The notes: generated by a model not told the origin, from the sequence alone. Counted from the stretch's first letter, positions 12,663-27,500 are shown. The stretch: 64,000 bases of DNA from Puffinus mauretanicus (GCA_023333565.1 JAJKFH010002891.1:62001-126000); one strand, 5' to 3'. Program-made: numbers and translations.

Positions 12663-15600
12663 AAACAACACAATGAATGTGCTTATAATAGGAGATGTAA
12701 AGGTATCCAGCTAAGTTCACACAAGTATTCTTACTTCAACATCCAGCATATAGCATTAGGAAGGTAGGGAGAGCTGGCTCCTTTATGAAGCTCTACAAGT
12801 ATGAGAAGGTAGAAATTTTAGCTATCATCTTGTGCCTGCTCAAAATCAGGTACTGTATCTACAAGAAAAGGTAATGGTTCAAAAGCCTTTGTGAATGTGC
12901 AAAATGTGTTGCACAGTGATTGACTTTTCCAAGAAAGGTGATTGCCAGTTATTCAGATTTAATTTTAGGCCACTAGAAGAAAAAACCTTTCTTATCTTCA
13001 CCTAGCAGTTACAAAGAACCCTAATGCAATCTATGTTGGTGAGCTTTTCAATAGGTTTTGAGCCCAGAAATTGATATACCGAATATGTCCTAAGTTTATA
13101 GGAAGCTGTTGGGGAAAAGAGTTATAGTGTAGAAATGATAAAGGTTTATAAGTGCTTCACTGAAACGCTGACTTGCAGAGTCAACTATAGGTAGAAAATT
13201 TTTTGGATCCTGAAGGCAAAACAGTGCTTCAGACACAGGCACTACACCAATGTACACAAAGGCAAGGTCATATATAGAGTGAGGACTACAGATCCTAGTA
13301 GTTTTATTAAACTGTTCAAATTCAAAAGCACAAGGCCAGATTTTTAACTCAATGGAATAACTTTGTCAGGAAATGTATTTGGTTAAAGTTTTGATACCTG
13401 TGTTGCCTTTGAGAAGGGAACCACACATTCACAATAAACACGGTAAGTTTTTCGGAGGATTATAACACAGTCCTTGAATTGCTCTAATGGAATAACTGGC
13501 GCTTCTTCCAATATTTATTTTGTTACCACTGCTATTACTGTTGCTGTGTTTACCCCCTGCTGGTTCCTGCCTCCTAAGCTGGCAAATATAGCTTGGTGTC
13601 TATAAATAGCTGTTATTCATTGCAAAAATTCAGCTCCTGGAAGCAGATGAGTGTTTAAGTGGCAATCTGAGACCACATATCGGCACCTGCTAATCTGACA
13701 TTCATTCTACTTTGAAATTCACTGTCTCAAGTAATAGTATTTCAATCAATATATGTTTGAAAATGTCTTACAGTCTTTCATAAAGAGAAAATTTAGCATC
13801 ATGAAAATTCCTTTAAATAGGTAAATTTAAGTACTTGCTGGCCTGTTACTCAGTGCACAATGCACAATAAGATATTACTAAGTATTAATGGTATATTCTT
13901 GTCTTTAAAATCAAGAATAAAGGCCTTTCATAATTGTCCAGAATTCTTTCCTTGCTATAGTATTCCAGCATATTATTTTAGCAAATGTCTATGCTCTGCA
14001 TTTTTTACTTTAGAAATACTGCAGCTTGGATTGCAAAGTTAAATCACAGGCAGCTCAGTTTGTACCCTTGAGATGCACTGAAGCAGCCATGAATCAGTAT
14101 TGACTTCATTTCTCCACCGTGTCTTTGAAAAATATATAGTTTGATGTCTTGGGTAATTCTGGAGAGTCGTAAGAATGGGCAACAGAGGAGGGATAGCTAC
14201 TATTTCTAAGCTATAACGTCTTTCCTATGAGGCAAACCTTCATTACATATTTGTTGCTCTCCTTTCACTCTAACCTTTCAACTGGCTACTTAATTCACGA
14301 TATTAACAACCTCACTATGTTCACCGTTTATGACCTCTTTGTACAGTTTCTCACATAACTGTGAGAAAATTGACCTACGGCCTTCTGAATACCTTCTCTT
14401 CTGTGTAGGAGCCTACAGTTTGCTTTTCAAGGGAGCACTCTGGTAGTCTGTGGCAATTCCCCTCAACTGAACAAATTTAAAACTAGACCTTTCAACCCCT
14501 GTATCTGTGTTTGCTCCCAAAGAAATTCAAATTTTCAGATGCAGATGGAGTGCTAGTGGCTTAACTCTACAGCTGTAGCTTGTTATCACTGGAGGCTCTT
14601 TGAAGAGCCATCAATGCATTTTAAACTTTAGTAGCTTATGCAGGAGAGTGGGTTTGGTGTTAGGGTTTTTTTAAATTTTAATTTGTTTTCTGAAAACCGA
14701 CTGGATTTTCTCTTTTGAAGATGTCCAAAGTTACAATCTTGATTTGCTTTTAGTGCCTTTTTGCAAATATTTCTTAGCTGTTTTATGATGCAATTACTGC
14801 AAAATGGGCATTCACTGGCTCCCAATGTGCGCTGCTTCAGGTGTACCTATACCAGGTGTACTCATATCTGCCTGCCAATACTGAATATTTGAATAAGCTG
14901 GCAAAGAAGAATAAGAAGAAAAAAGAAATTAGGTGCCCAAAATTCCTTTTTACAAGACAGACTGCTGTTCCCAGTTTCCAGTATATCCACAGAATTAGTT
15001 TTCATTTCAGGTAACCCTTAGGATGTGTTTGATTGCCTTTTTTTCCTGTCTTGAGTGTGACAATCGTTGCCCATGGTTTTTTTGTTTTTGCTTTTTCCTG
15101 GTAAAAATATTAGAAAACCCCCACAAAGACACAATTCAGATGGGCATGAAAAGCTCACTGTTCATTCTTAATGCTTGGAGAAGTCATCTGCTGGAATCAA
15201 AGTGTCCAGCTGTGGGTGAGGACTGACCAAGGTGGTATTGGCATTACTGAATGCAGTGATTAAGTAATCAATCTTGCTTTTGATACAAACACAGAAGTAT
15301 GCTAAGAGCATATTTATGGTGATGAATAGCGGAGCATAACTAATGAACTAGCATATTTATTTCACCACTGTGAAAGGCATTTTATAAAATTAGCTATTTC
15401 CCCAGGTCCACAGTTTGCAATGTTCTTTTCATAGTGTTTTGGGTTTTGTGGGTTTTTTGGGTTTTTTTTAAGGAGTACTATGTACTATGATTCACTGGCC
15501 AATTTGCATTTGCACTGTTGCAAAAATCTCATAGTTAGATTTGAGAAAGACTATAGCAAATCCTGTCAATTTTTTGTTTTATTTTCCTGGTCTGTATCCT

Positions 15601-18024
15601 TTATGGTAGCTTGTTACGTGTGGTCAAGTCAGTCGCCTGACATAAAGAGCAGCCCAGAACTGAATGAAGTTGACTTTATAGGTTAATAAATAGTATACGG
15701 ATGCCAACATCATGTCTGTGTGAAGTTGGATTCCCAATTAAGAGATTGACTGTATTTTTTTATGTACATACTTTCTATCATTTGATGGTAGATACATGTT
15801 TTTATCTCAAAGTTCTTGACAGAGAATAAGGTGAACTCTGCCTTGCAAATAAGTAGGAGCGCAGGTTGGAATGACTAATGACCTAAATAGTCAAATACCG
15901 ATATACAATTTGATAGCAGCAAGTACCTTTGAAAATGTAAACTATATATAGATGAGAAAATGCACCAGCAAGAACTGTACTGTCCTGTTATAAATGGCAT
16001 AATCTGTGAGCAACAGTTATCTGCATTCTCCTGTGCACATTATGAAATAACTTTAACTTGTAAGAAGTCTCACAGCTGGAAGGATGCAGCCTTGTCTGTA
16101 CATGCTTTATAGATAATTGAGCTACATACGGGTAGATGAGAAAAAAATAAATGTGCATCAAAATATTGTAAAGCATCTAGCAGTTTTAAAAAACTAGATT
16201 TTTTGAATTCAAGGTGAAATGTGGTTGGCAGGAGGGCTTCAATATTTTTATAAAACATTTCCTCTTTAGTAGTCATCTTGGACACAAGTTTACTACAAGA
16301 AATATTCCTTTAAGCAAGCAAACAACTGTAAGCACCAAAGAGAGATTTTTATAATGACAAAGTTCAGTCCCATTACAGGGAAAATGAGAACTTGGCTCTG
16401 CAATCAGATCAAAATGTGCTGACTGTAGCACTGGCCCCCAGATTTAGTGAAAGACTTTTAAAGAAAGTAAGTTAAAATAAGTTTTTAAGTAGTTCTCTTG
16501 TGTGCTAGTATGTCCAGGCAGATTTACCCACTTCAAATTAGATGATTCCGTTTTACTTCTAAAATGGGAATGGTTTTTAATTTTTTTTTTTTATTTGATT
16601 GTGAAACTTTTGAATTTAACCTATTTATAACACAGATGAGTCTTACAAGTAAGACTTACAGTAAGGTTACTTTCCCATTTGTGATGGCTATGGGTGCTAC
16701 AAGAGGCACAGATTTAGACCAACTCCATTCCATCTGTACCATCACAGAACTAAGAATGATGGATGTATAAGCTAAACTAGAAACATCATCTTTTAAGTTG
16801 TGTTAGTGTAAGGTGCTAGAAAAGTGACTGAAGCTTTTATTTGTTCACAGAAGACTAAAAAAAAAAAAGCCTTACATCTTGCAATGTCAAAAATTAAACA
16901 AAACTACACCACTCTGTAAGAGCAGCTGAGGAAGAAAAGGTACGTTATCTGGTAGTGATAGCAGTTCTGTAGTGAGTTAATTATAAGTGGTGTATATATT
17001 CTTACATAGACAGATCCTTACTCTTTACAAAGAGGACCTGTATTTTCAACTGTATTTTACTTTAAAAATAAGATTATCTTATATTTGTCTAGAGTAAAAT
17101 TCTAAAAATTATTTACAGAAGTAATGCGCTGGGATATACATCGTCTCAAACTGCACAGTAGAGTTTTATTGTGACAGATATATTGCAAAATAGGCATGGT
17201 CCTGACCAAACAGTATTTATGACTGTGAAGGTCAGCAAACTTTGTAATAGTTTCTCTCTAATTTGAAATTTATTGTGCTTATCTAGGTTGCTCTGACTTC
17301 CAGATAGATTATAAATGGTAGTGTACAGATGTTCTCACATGTTGTAATGCACATTACCTCTTAGGTTATTCTAATGTAATTAATAGAGGTGTAAAACTGT
17401 TAAAGGATCGGTATCAAAGAGCGTTGATTCCAGAATTTCCTTCCTCATCAGTCCAAACACAGATTAAGAAGGTACTCTTTTTACAGACAGCACAAAGAAT
17501 AGGAGGGTAAAGATGCATTGACTTGATGTTTGAATGTATTTTATAATGCGTTTGCAATTGGTAGCCTTGTTGGCAATCAGGTTTCTCCCAGGCAACCACA
17601 GCCTCTAGTTCAGTTGTCCCAAACAGCTTAGTTAGAGAAAAAAAAAATCAAATTAATTATCTGTGACTGATGCATCTGAATGTGAATTTGCATATCATAC
17701 TCCTTCTAAAGGGACTTGCAAGTGGCTGTTTCTGTAAGCAATGAGCACCCAGATATTCTAACTCAGGGCATCACTGATATCCGAGAGCTGCAACTAATTT
17801 GCATATTGTTAAATCATGAGATATTTTGTAACCCCATAAAATTCATCTAGCATGTCCAGATATTATCTGTTCATAATCACAATGGCTTTGTTATGGACTG
17901 TCAGAAAACAGCTAAGGAAGTGTAGGATACTCTGCATTGCTTCTCTTGGTGAGTTGCTTTCTTATCAGCTGAAACTGTGTTCTGGCACCACTGCCCCTTA
18001 TGGATCAGAAGTAGTGTGGATTAT

Positions 18025-18565
18025 TGTATTGGCTTTGGCTGGGATAGAGTTAATTTTCTTCACAGTAGCTAGTATGGGGCTATGTTTTGGATTTGTGCTG
18101 AAAACAGTGTTCATAATACAGAGATGTTTTCATTACTGCTGAGCAGTGCTTACACAGTCAAGGCCTTTTGGGAGGGGACACAACTGGGACAGCTGACCCC
18201 AACTGACCAAAGGGATATCCCATACCATATGACATATCACACTCAGCAGTAAAAGCTGGGGGAAGAAGAGGGAGAGGGAGGGATGTTCAGAGTGATGGTG
18301 TTTGTCTCCCCAAGTAACTGTTATGTGTGATGGAGCCCTGCTTTCCTGGAGATGGCTGAACACTGCCTGCCCATGGGAAGGAGTGAATGACTTTATTTTG
18401 CTTTCCTTGCGTGCGTGGCTTTTGCTTTACCTATTGAACTGTCTTCATCTCAGCCCACAAGTTTTCTTACTTTTACCTTTCCAATTGTCCCCCCCATCCT
18501 CCTGCAGGGGGAGTGAGCGAGCAGCTGTGTGGTGCTTGGTTGCCGGCCGGGATTGCACCACAACA
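18025..18565 (+). mobile_element. Solo LTR of the same avian ERVL-like family, plus orientation
   Basis: The 541-bp element begins TGTATTGG and ends CAACA. It is flanked by a perfect 5-bp target-site duplication, ATTAT, at 18020-18024 and 18566-18570. Its reverse complement aligns end to end with 520-1092, so the two are members of one family in opposite orientations. The TATA region is degenerate (AGTAAAAGC) and the polyadenylation-like site reads ATTGAA, in contrast to the better-kept signals of the other copy. Few CpGs remain, many having become TG or CA, which fits an older methylated insertion. No internal retroviral sequence is attached. Short open frames within it are shadows of the LTR. 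Confidence 0.9.
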
Positions 18566-18570
18566 ATTAT

Positions 18571-21500
18571 GCAGGTAGCTACATTGTGCAGGTGTTTCTG
18601 GGGATCCTGAGTGGAAATAAGTGCTATTATGTTGACTTTCGCTGGCAATGACTCTGTGAGTTAGTGACATTCAGAGCCTGACAGCACACAAACCATGCTG
18701 CAGCTTTTGGGAGCAGGATCTGCTTAGTCCTCCAGGAAATCCCACTGCACTTATGCAGACACCTGAAAACAGAATCCAGACTTCTCAAGTGTAACCTAGC
18801 AGTCTGGTAAGCATAGAACACAATGATTTTTTTTTTCCATTTGGAAAATATAAAAGGATGAGTTTAAAGACAGAAACAGTTTTTATGTTTGGGAAAAATT
18901 ATAAAGGTTAAGATCAGGTCATATAGAAAAAGTTATGGGCCTCCTGTAAATTCTCAAATATTTATTTTTTACAAACAGGACAAATAAGGGAGATATTAAA
19001 TTACCACATCATATGTTATTCTGGTGGGTCTAGCAATTACACAGTCTTTGACAGTCCCTCAGGCATGGCACTGGCATGGCAACAGAGCTGTTTTCCATCA
19101 TGCACCATCTAAAGAAAAACAAGAAAGAAATGCTGTTGGACTTGATATTACATTTTTAAACACTAGAAATAGATTCCTTTCATTTAGAAACAAACTCCAA
19201 GATTCCAAATATTTGGCTAGTTATTCAGATCGAAGTTTTTATTAAATAAATCATGTTGAATAAGCAGCATAAAACTAAACAAATTGTACATTTGCAAAGA
19301 ATGCTTCATAGAGGATGCCGTTTCACAGCAGTCCAGAAACACCTTTACATTACTAAATAATCTTCTAAGGTGAGAATTGGGCAATCACCAATCAGTAGGG
19401 TTGCTGTTGCCTCGTGAAACTAATCTCCTTTCTGGCTCATTTTCTGCTTTTTATATGGCTTACTCCTAAAATGGTCAAAGACATCTTCAAGGACTTAACA
19501 ATAGAATGATATTGTATGTAAAAAGTGTCTTTCAGAGGAGTTGTCTATTGCCTCAAAGGTTGAGGAGGTTTTAGTATTAGTCAATAGCTCTTTTCCGTAT
19601 CTTTATTCAATATCCATGTAAACTCAGGATGTTTTGATAATGTTTGAAATTAGGTAGTTAGAAAGTTTTTGAATACAGCTTCACAGCAAAGGTTAAAATT
19701 TGTAAAAATTTTATCATATTACGTATGTGTCTTTCTGACATTTTTATTCACAAGAATACAAAGCTCTGTAAACTTCCTCAGTTTGTTGAAGTGCAAACTA
19801 TGGAAATTTACAGAGAATAATGAAAATGGGAACAATTGGGGCTACATGTCAGTTTTAGCAATCAGTTTTCATTAAAAATAAACATTGGCTCCTGCCCAAC
19901 ATAGGATAGATCTCTCTTTAAGCGCACAGCTTTTTCTTGCATGTTTTCTTCCTTGTTTAATGAAAGAATGGCACCATGGAGATTCAACAAAATCCTATAT
20001 TTAAGGGTTGTGATTCATAAAATGCAAGAGAATTCTGGCATTTGAATTTTACTGATCTATTTTCCAAACACAGTATTTCTTTGTGTGACAGAAGAGTGAT
20101 TTGTCTGTTCCTAGTTAGTAATATGAAGAATTTGCTTCTACTCGCTATTACAGTCTGAGTTGATGGTCTGGTTATGGAACAGACTGAACTACAGCTATGA
20201 AGGAAACCATCATTTGTCATATAGGTAAAAACTGCAGCTCATTAATGAAGTTGAGAAAAAACGGGAAAAGTAGAAGAAAATTTCTACAAGTGAAGTTCAA
20301 CCTCTACTACCTGTTAAAGCTGCAATAATTATATATTATATAATTATATGTACTTTGCAAGAATTGTTCTTTTTCCCAGTATTCAGCAAATATTCTTCCA
20401 ATGTTCAACAAAGCAGAGAGAGACCAAAAAACACAAGTAGAAAGGGTGAGCTAGAAGTGATGGTACTGAGGAAGTATAAAGTTTTATAGACTACAATAAA
20501 AAAAATAAAATGCAATAACTACTTTCTTAATATTATTTTCCCAAATGACCCAGGGAAAATATGGTATTTTGAGCAATGGGGTAGTGGCTTATTGGGTCAC
20601 ATGGGCTAGATTGGTGCAAGGCAGCTCAGAAGTGCAAACACACACAAAGAATATCCAAGGAGTCTTGACGTGAAGTGAATGTAGAATATTAAGTAGGTTT
20701 GAACAAAATCTACTTACACATAAGAAGCAGTAGTCCATGATAAATTTTCTATCCTAATTTTTATTAAATAGGGGACAGTACATGAAAACACTTAAGTATT
20801 ATGGTTTGATCTGATCCAAGAGAAATGTCAGAACAAGTTACAGAAAAATATTTTTATATCTAAAGTTTTTGCATTTCATATCTTGTAACTCGTAAAGGTT
20901 TATTGTGTTTTGGATCCTGCAGACGTTATTTAGGGCAGTTTTCTTAAAAGTCCTTTAATACAAGCACGAATCTATTTAACTGTAAAACAGTTCCAGAGAA
21001 CATGAATTTTATGAAGGTAGTAATACCTAGACATGCCAAAAAAGTTTCATGATGTTATAAAATATTCCTTGACTGTTAATTTTATGATTTTGTAAGCTAA
21101 TGCTGCTCTACCAGGACCCTCCTATATACAAAGAGATTTAGAAACTTACTGACATTGTGTCAGAGTAAATATTTGGTGGTGGAATGAATAGGTTGGCTAT
21201 ATTCTTTTCATAATGGGTATCAGTAACAGCGGCAGACAAAGTCTAGTATTTTCATAGCACATCACTGAAGATTATTCTGAAGTACATAGAAACTAATTTC
21301 TTTCTCATTTTCAAAACTTGAGGTGATTCATAAACTACAGAGTGTAAGGAGAAAGCAGAGGAAGTGAAGAGGATAAATAGACAGAACACAATGATGTGCA
21401 TTAAGAACACTATGGGGCTGCTATACAGCTGGGTTTCAAGTGGAAGTAGGTTTCTGATTGAGAAAAAACCAAAAAACCCCAAACCACATCCTAAAGAGAG

Positions 21501-24500
21501 TACTGTGGTAGAGGGATTGGAGTCTCTTAGTAATGTACATTATATAGGTAGGAGAAATAAGTAATTTTGTGATTTAGAGGTAATGCTATGCTGCTTCTGC
21601 AAGCTAAGCTAGAAATCAGATCCACGAGCACCTATAGGCGAGAAACCACATAGAAGTCAATCATTTTAGTGGGAGGCTGTTGCACCACTAGAGTAAAGTG
21701 TAAAAAATAACAGCTATGAATAACAAGAGAAGGAAGGGAATAAATCATATGACGTGTTATAATAATGCAATTCTATCTGGGATTAGGGATTATACTGATG
21801 TTACTATCTCGATTTAAAAAACAATACATTCTTAACTGGAAAAGCTACACTAGTATTTAGTTAGTACCTTTCCAGGAACAGGAAGCTCCTCTTTTTCATT
21901 TCCTTTTTTTATGTTTTTTTCTTAGTACCTTAGCTGAATGTACTATGATAGAATGATAGAATCTACTTGGGTTTATTCCAGTGCCCATGATATATATTAT
22001 AAATGCTTCATTGCATTGCATTGCATTTAATTATGTTTGATTTATAGAAAAAGGCAGACATTCTCATTAATATTTTCATATAGGTCCTCCCAAAGTAAAA
22101 GAAATTTCCCCAAATTCTTCAAATACCCAGCGTAGGAAGCTTCTGACGTTCATTCATGATACCAGTCTCTAGAGGAGAGTACAGAGGTATCCTTTCCCAT
22201 CACAGTGCATTAACAAAAATTCAGAGATTAGGAAAGACTGAAAAACTGGTCTTTGTCATTGGGCTGAAGGTAATGGAGCAGGAAGGAAGAAGTGCAATAC
22301 CATTGCACTAAGAGAGAATGAAAGGTGAAGGATGTGAAACAGTAGATTGAAAAGACATTTATTCTAATCATTACATGGCTTTTAATACAAACTATCTAAT
22401 GCTGCTCTGCACTGCTAAACTCAGCACCTCGTTAGTACTGTTGGTACTGTTCACATTTAAACGGGAGATTCCGAGCAGGAGAGTCTCTTTAGGCAATCTT
22501 ATTCTCTCCTGTAATGGGATAGGAGTTTATATTGTGACAGGGTGACTGGGGACTTAGTTTGATTTGACTTCCCAAATATATTGATATGCTTTCTCATAAC
22601 CAAAAACTAAAGTGAAGGTGCACCAGTAGGCATTTAAACTAATATTAGTTGCTACTTGCTAGAAATATTTATGCTTTGTTATTGAAAACTGAAGTCCCAG
22701 CTCAACTTCAGTAATTTAACATCATTCTCCCCTGGCAATGCTGTTAGAGGCAAAATAATTACTCTTTAGAATTACTCTTTATCTACCTCGGGAACAGAAG
22801 TCATCAGTGGCAGAGATGAGTCAGTACTGAGGGCAGTGACTGAGCAGGTATTAGCAACTGGGAATTTGCCACAATACTCCCTGTTTCGCTGTTACTTTAT
22901 ATTACAGAGGATGCCCAGAACTTTGCCCCAACACGTAACAGCAGTTCCTACAAGGAGATTCAGGGCATTGTCATACTTGAGAGTGAGCCATCCTAGCCCT
23001 CCCAGTAAGCTAACTAAACATAAAGAAACAAACCATTGGATTTTAACTATTTGTGTTCCTGAATAAGAACAACTGGAAACTTACCTTGAAAGAGAAACAA
23101 AACCAGAAATACTTTCTCATATTTTTAATGCTTGCATACTGTTTCTTTTTTCTGTTAACTTTTCTCTAATGTTCAAGATAAGAAACTTACTTAATGTATA
23201 CTCATTAGATTTAAATGCTAAACCAAAAGTCCACAGAAATGCATTTGCAATTGAAATGTAATTTGCAGCAAAGAGAACACTCTCACTTTAAACAGTATTG
23301 GTTATTTATATGAAGCACCTAATCAGAAATTTAAAAAATGACATTGCATTACTTAGTTTATTAACACCTCATACATATTTTGAATGTGAAGCACTTGTGA
23401 TAACTACTCCAAATGAGATTCATGGACCCAGAATTGTTTGCTAAGGGATAGGATCGAACATTTCAATTGATAAAGGAAATCACAGGCAGATTGAGGGGAA
23501 AAAAAAAAGGAAAAAGTAACTATCTTTATAGTTCATATCAACTCTCAAGAAAATGATTAAGAACTTACAAACTAAATGTTGGCTAACTATGCTTGTTCAG
23601 TAGGAAAACAGCAAACATCAAATGAAAATTTGCAATAGGACTTCAGACCCCACATTAGGCTGGGGTGGCTGCTAGCAACTTTTTTTTGCCATCGTTAGGC
23701 ACTAGATACAGTTATAGGAAATGCTCTGCCAGGAGGGAGGAGAGACAGCCAGCCGAACCACTGCCAGTGATCAATGCCTTTTTCCTTGATAAGAAAGGAG
23801 ACAAGCGACATTGCTCATTTGCTCTTGGTAGTTAGAAAAGTAACCTTTTCTTTTTTCCCTTTTTTTCTTCTTTCCTTTCTACTAGTTCTACTATTCTTTT
23901 TCTCTATCTCATGCTTGAAGCTCTGAGAACTGGTTTGGAATTTGACCCGTGAGTAGGGATAGGGAAAGAGTTGGTCTTTTCTGTGTCCAGGCAGCCTGTG
24001 TTATAGCTAGCTGTCAGTCTCTCAGTCAGAGGACCATATCCACGTTTAGCTACTGTCCATCAGGGAAGACACAGAGCAAGTGCAGAGATCTAGGAGAGAT
24101 CTTAGCCCTCAAGAAAAAAAAAAACTAAAGACCTCACCCCTACAATTGGGAGCAACTAAATGAAAGAGGAGGGAATTTCTTCAACCTAAAGATTAAGATG
24201 ACAAATTCTCCAAAGTCACAAGGAGTTATGAGCTTAAAATATAGAAGTGGAGTTTCAAATTTGACGAGAGAAATTTTTTTTAAGACCAAAAAAATGAAGC
24301 ATAGAAATGCAATGTCTTTGGATTCTCCATCACTGCCAATCTTTAAGAAGAAATGAGATAAAAATTTCTTGGAAGTACGTAGGTAGGCATAGCTGAGCCT
24401 GCTTTGGGGCAGGAGAATAGACTATATAACTTAAAGGAATCCCTTCTTCCCTTACTTTTTTCACTATGTTATGACTCTAATGTTGATTTTGTTGCCATTG

Positions 24501-27500
24501 TTCTGGTCAGCCCAAATAAGGGGAAAGACATTGGGGCATTTTCCTACTTTGCTTTCTTTATCAAAACAATGAAATGCTTTCTCTGTGTCTTAAAGGAGGC
24601 ACGTTTCTAATAAACTTTAACAGAAGTTTGGTATCTGTCAGCAGAAGTAATCTAATATCAAAGGATAACTTCACAGAAAGAGCTATGAAAATAAATATTT
24701 GTTCGAACACATAGAGAAAGTTTTCAAATGCGTGCCGCTGAATAGGTTATAAGTTGTATGAAGATGTAGATGGTTTGAAAGGGAACAATTAATATTCCCA
24801 AAGACCCTCTTTCTCCCAAATGGATAGTGGTATTTATGAGGCAATGGGAGTAAAGATGCTTAGGCTTTCTTCCTGATATGTCTGTTTGCCAGTAAGTGAA
24901 TTTTAGTGCGAACATAACTGCTCTGAAGTTGGCAGCTACATCTGTCTATCCATATACTGTACCAGTTATGGTCATCTTGGCACCGTGTGGGAAGATGTAT
25001 GAGTGGGCTAGGAAAAAGCTATCTTTTATGATAATGAAATGTAACAGCTTGGGAAAATGCCTTTCTGTAGAATTGTCTGGACTGAAAACAAGTCAGGCAC
25101 ATCAAAGGAACTAAATCCCTGACAAGGGCTTTTGAAAAATCGGTCTGGGCACACAGAGGAACAAGAACCTGGCAAACATGGAAGGGAATGAAAGTCTAAT
25201 GGATAATGTAAAAAAAAATAATGTTTGAGAATGGGCATCTCTTTCTAGAATTCAGTTACTGCTCTACTGAATGCTTTCTCTTAGAGGGGTTTCAGAATTG
25301 ATATTTTCTGTTAACCATTCTGTCCTCCTACACAGCTGCCTCTTTCTCTCTATTTATTTCTGTTTTTAATGAATCTCTTTGAAAATACCTTCTGAGAATT
25401 AGACTGGCTTGTATAGTTTGTCACCTTCAGGAGAATAAAATCTTTTCATGTGTCAGGAAAAGTAATAAAGGATGAAGGCTTGGAGTTGGGAAGCTGGTAT
25501 CTTTTTCTTATTTGTTGTTTTCTTAGGAGACTTGAGAAACAGAGCAGACATGAGTGGGCAAGGAAACTGGTAAGAAGTAGTCCAGGAGCAGCGAACTATA
25601 CTTTTTGAGAAGGTAGCTCTAGTAAAATTATCAGAGTTTTGGTCAAGGAGTTGAATTTAGTATCATTTTGGGTCATGCCACGGTATTTTTTCTGTGAAAG
25701 TAGAAGTAAGAAGTGATGCTTGAATTGAAAATACTCAAATACTAGCAGTGCAATGAGGGAGACATCTAAACATGCCTCCCTCCTCAAAATTAAACGTTAA
25801 AAAATATATGCTCCACAAGACTTTGTTTTAAATCTGTTTCATTTGCTTGTGCTAGTTCTGGGAAAATGGATAAAAAGAGAACTTGAAAAACAAGCTAGAA
25901 AACTGACTTGCTATGTTATTTACAGTGGTTCTGACTGTGGAGAAGCAAACAGGAAAACTGTGTCTTTATTAATCCAGTATATTTTGCTGAGCTTCCATTT
26001 AGATCTGCAAACCCTTCTCTTGTCAGCAATGTATAACCTTTCGTGTGTTTGTGCTTATGTGTAAGGGCATTGTACTTAACCAGTTAAGGCAACATGATTC
26101 AAACCCAATCTTCTGGGATTTTAAAACTTTTTTCTTTAAATATTCTCATTGCTTCTTTTCTTTCCCCCCCAAAATCACACCCTATTCTTTTCATCCAATA
26201 GTTTTTCATTCATATCCATTCCATTATAAAAGAATTTTAGGCAACTTTCCAGAAATCTTTTAGGGTTTTTTGGCAGTGCTTATTAGTGATAATTTCTCCA
26301 GCAGGTCCCTTTCCTCTATCCTGCATCAACAATAATTTTTAATACCTAACTGTTACTGGACAGTTGGCCTAAAACTTCTTTTAGTCACTTTTAGTAACCT
26401 GAATTTCAAATCTGAAGGAAATAGAAGCTGTGGGGCTCAGAAGCTATGAAAAATGAAGACAAAATTAGCTAGCTTGAACATAGTCTTCTTAGGCTTTCTT
26501 CTGCAAAAAAGAATTTCAATTTTGTCTCCAAAAAATACTGCAGTACTTGTCTTTCTGACTATGGTCCATTTTGTAGTGTGAGTTCCAGGCGAGGCACCAG
26601 CAGACCTGTCAATACTCTCCTGCCCTTTCTAGGTCACTGACAGCCCACTAACTTCTGTTTTTCGGTTGCTCCCTAATGGATTAGTACACAGTTAATTACA
26701 GAGGAGCATTTTCCTGGACGACAGCCAGAGTGTGAAGCTTTCTGAAAACCACTTTTCTATATGTATCTGAACTTTTTGCTCCCAGAAGTGAGGACTGTGA
26801 AGTTTGCTGTTCATCCACAAAGCAGATGGTAGCAGTGCCAATTTCTATAGGACTAACTTACATGAACCCTGACATGGAGGATCAGTCCTTTGGAATGAAA
26901 GGTTAATTAAATATCTTATGCTTTTGAGTCCTACTTTTTCTAATGATAGTGCTGATTTAGTCTCGCTGCAAATTCAAATAAAGCCAACTTGCCTGCAGCA
27001 GCACTTACCATGTATTTCCATTATCTTTCAGAAGTCTAAGAGCCAGACTCTGCAATTCAGCTAGACCTAACTTATTCTATTTTCTAGTGAAAAGTAGCCT
27101 TCAGGTTTGAAATATTCACGCTGCGTGAGGCAGCTTTAGGCCGGAAGAGATACTATAAAGGAATGTCTTGTGTCAGCAAAACGCTTTGTCTGTAGTAGGA
27201 ATTAAGGAGAGAATATGGTTAAAACCTTTTCGAGTATAATTTTTGGCTTGAAAATGGAGAAGAAAAGCATAGTAGATTTCTGTTCAGTTGTATTTACTTA
27301 CATAATATGACAATATTTTGGAGAGAGAAGACTGAACTGGCTACTCCCTACAATTTGTTTTTTATTTAAACATAATGCTGGCTCACTGAGTCTAAGGCTT
27401 CTGACAGGAGTATAACTGTTGATTAAGTTTTCAGCAATAAGCCTTTGAAAGACCTATGGTAGACCAATGCACTTTCATGGGATTGGGAGTACGGGGACAC

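Larger units (their letters stand above)
1098..18019. other. Gene-free AT-rich intergenic region downstream of GABRG2
   Basis: I see no credible exon, RNA gene or intact transposon here. Open frames are all short (under 105 codons), overlap on both strands and lack recognisable motifs. What is present: homopolymer tracts (A17 at 3137-3153, T15 at 4622-4636, interrupted T at 8279-8316, A19 at 10372-10390, T21 at 12642-12662), a hairpin at 3427-3454, a 20-bp tandem duplication at 6729-6764, a 30-bp tandem duplication at 10891-10950, a pair of dispersed 75-bp copies at 10731 and 11684, and a GC-richer island at about 11760-12080. Confidence 0.6.

Noticed and set aside
20324..20349. AT-only inverted repeat that could form a hairpin
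   Set aside because: Pure A/T composition makes such symmetry common by chance here.
21945..21975. ATAGAAT repeats resembling the CR1 3' end
   Set aside because: Only two degenerate units are present and the adjoining sequence does not continue as CR1.
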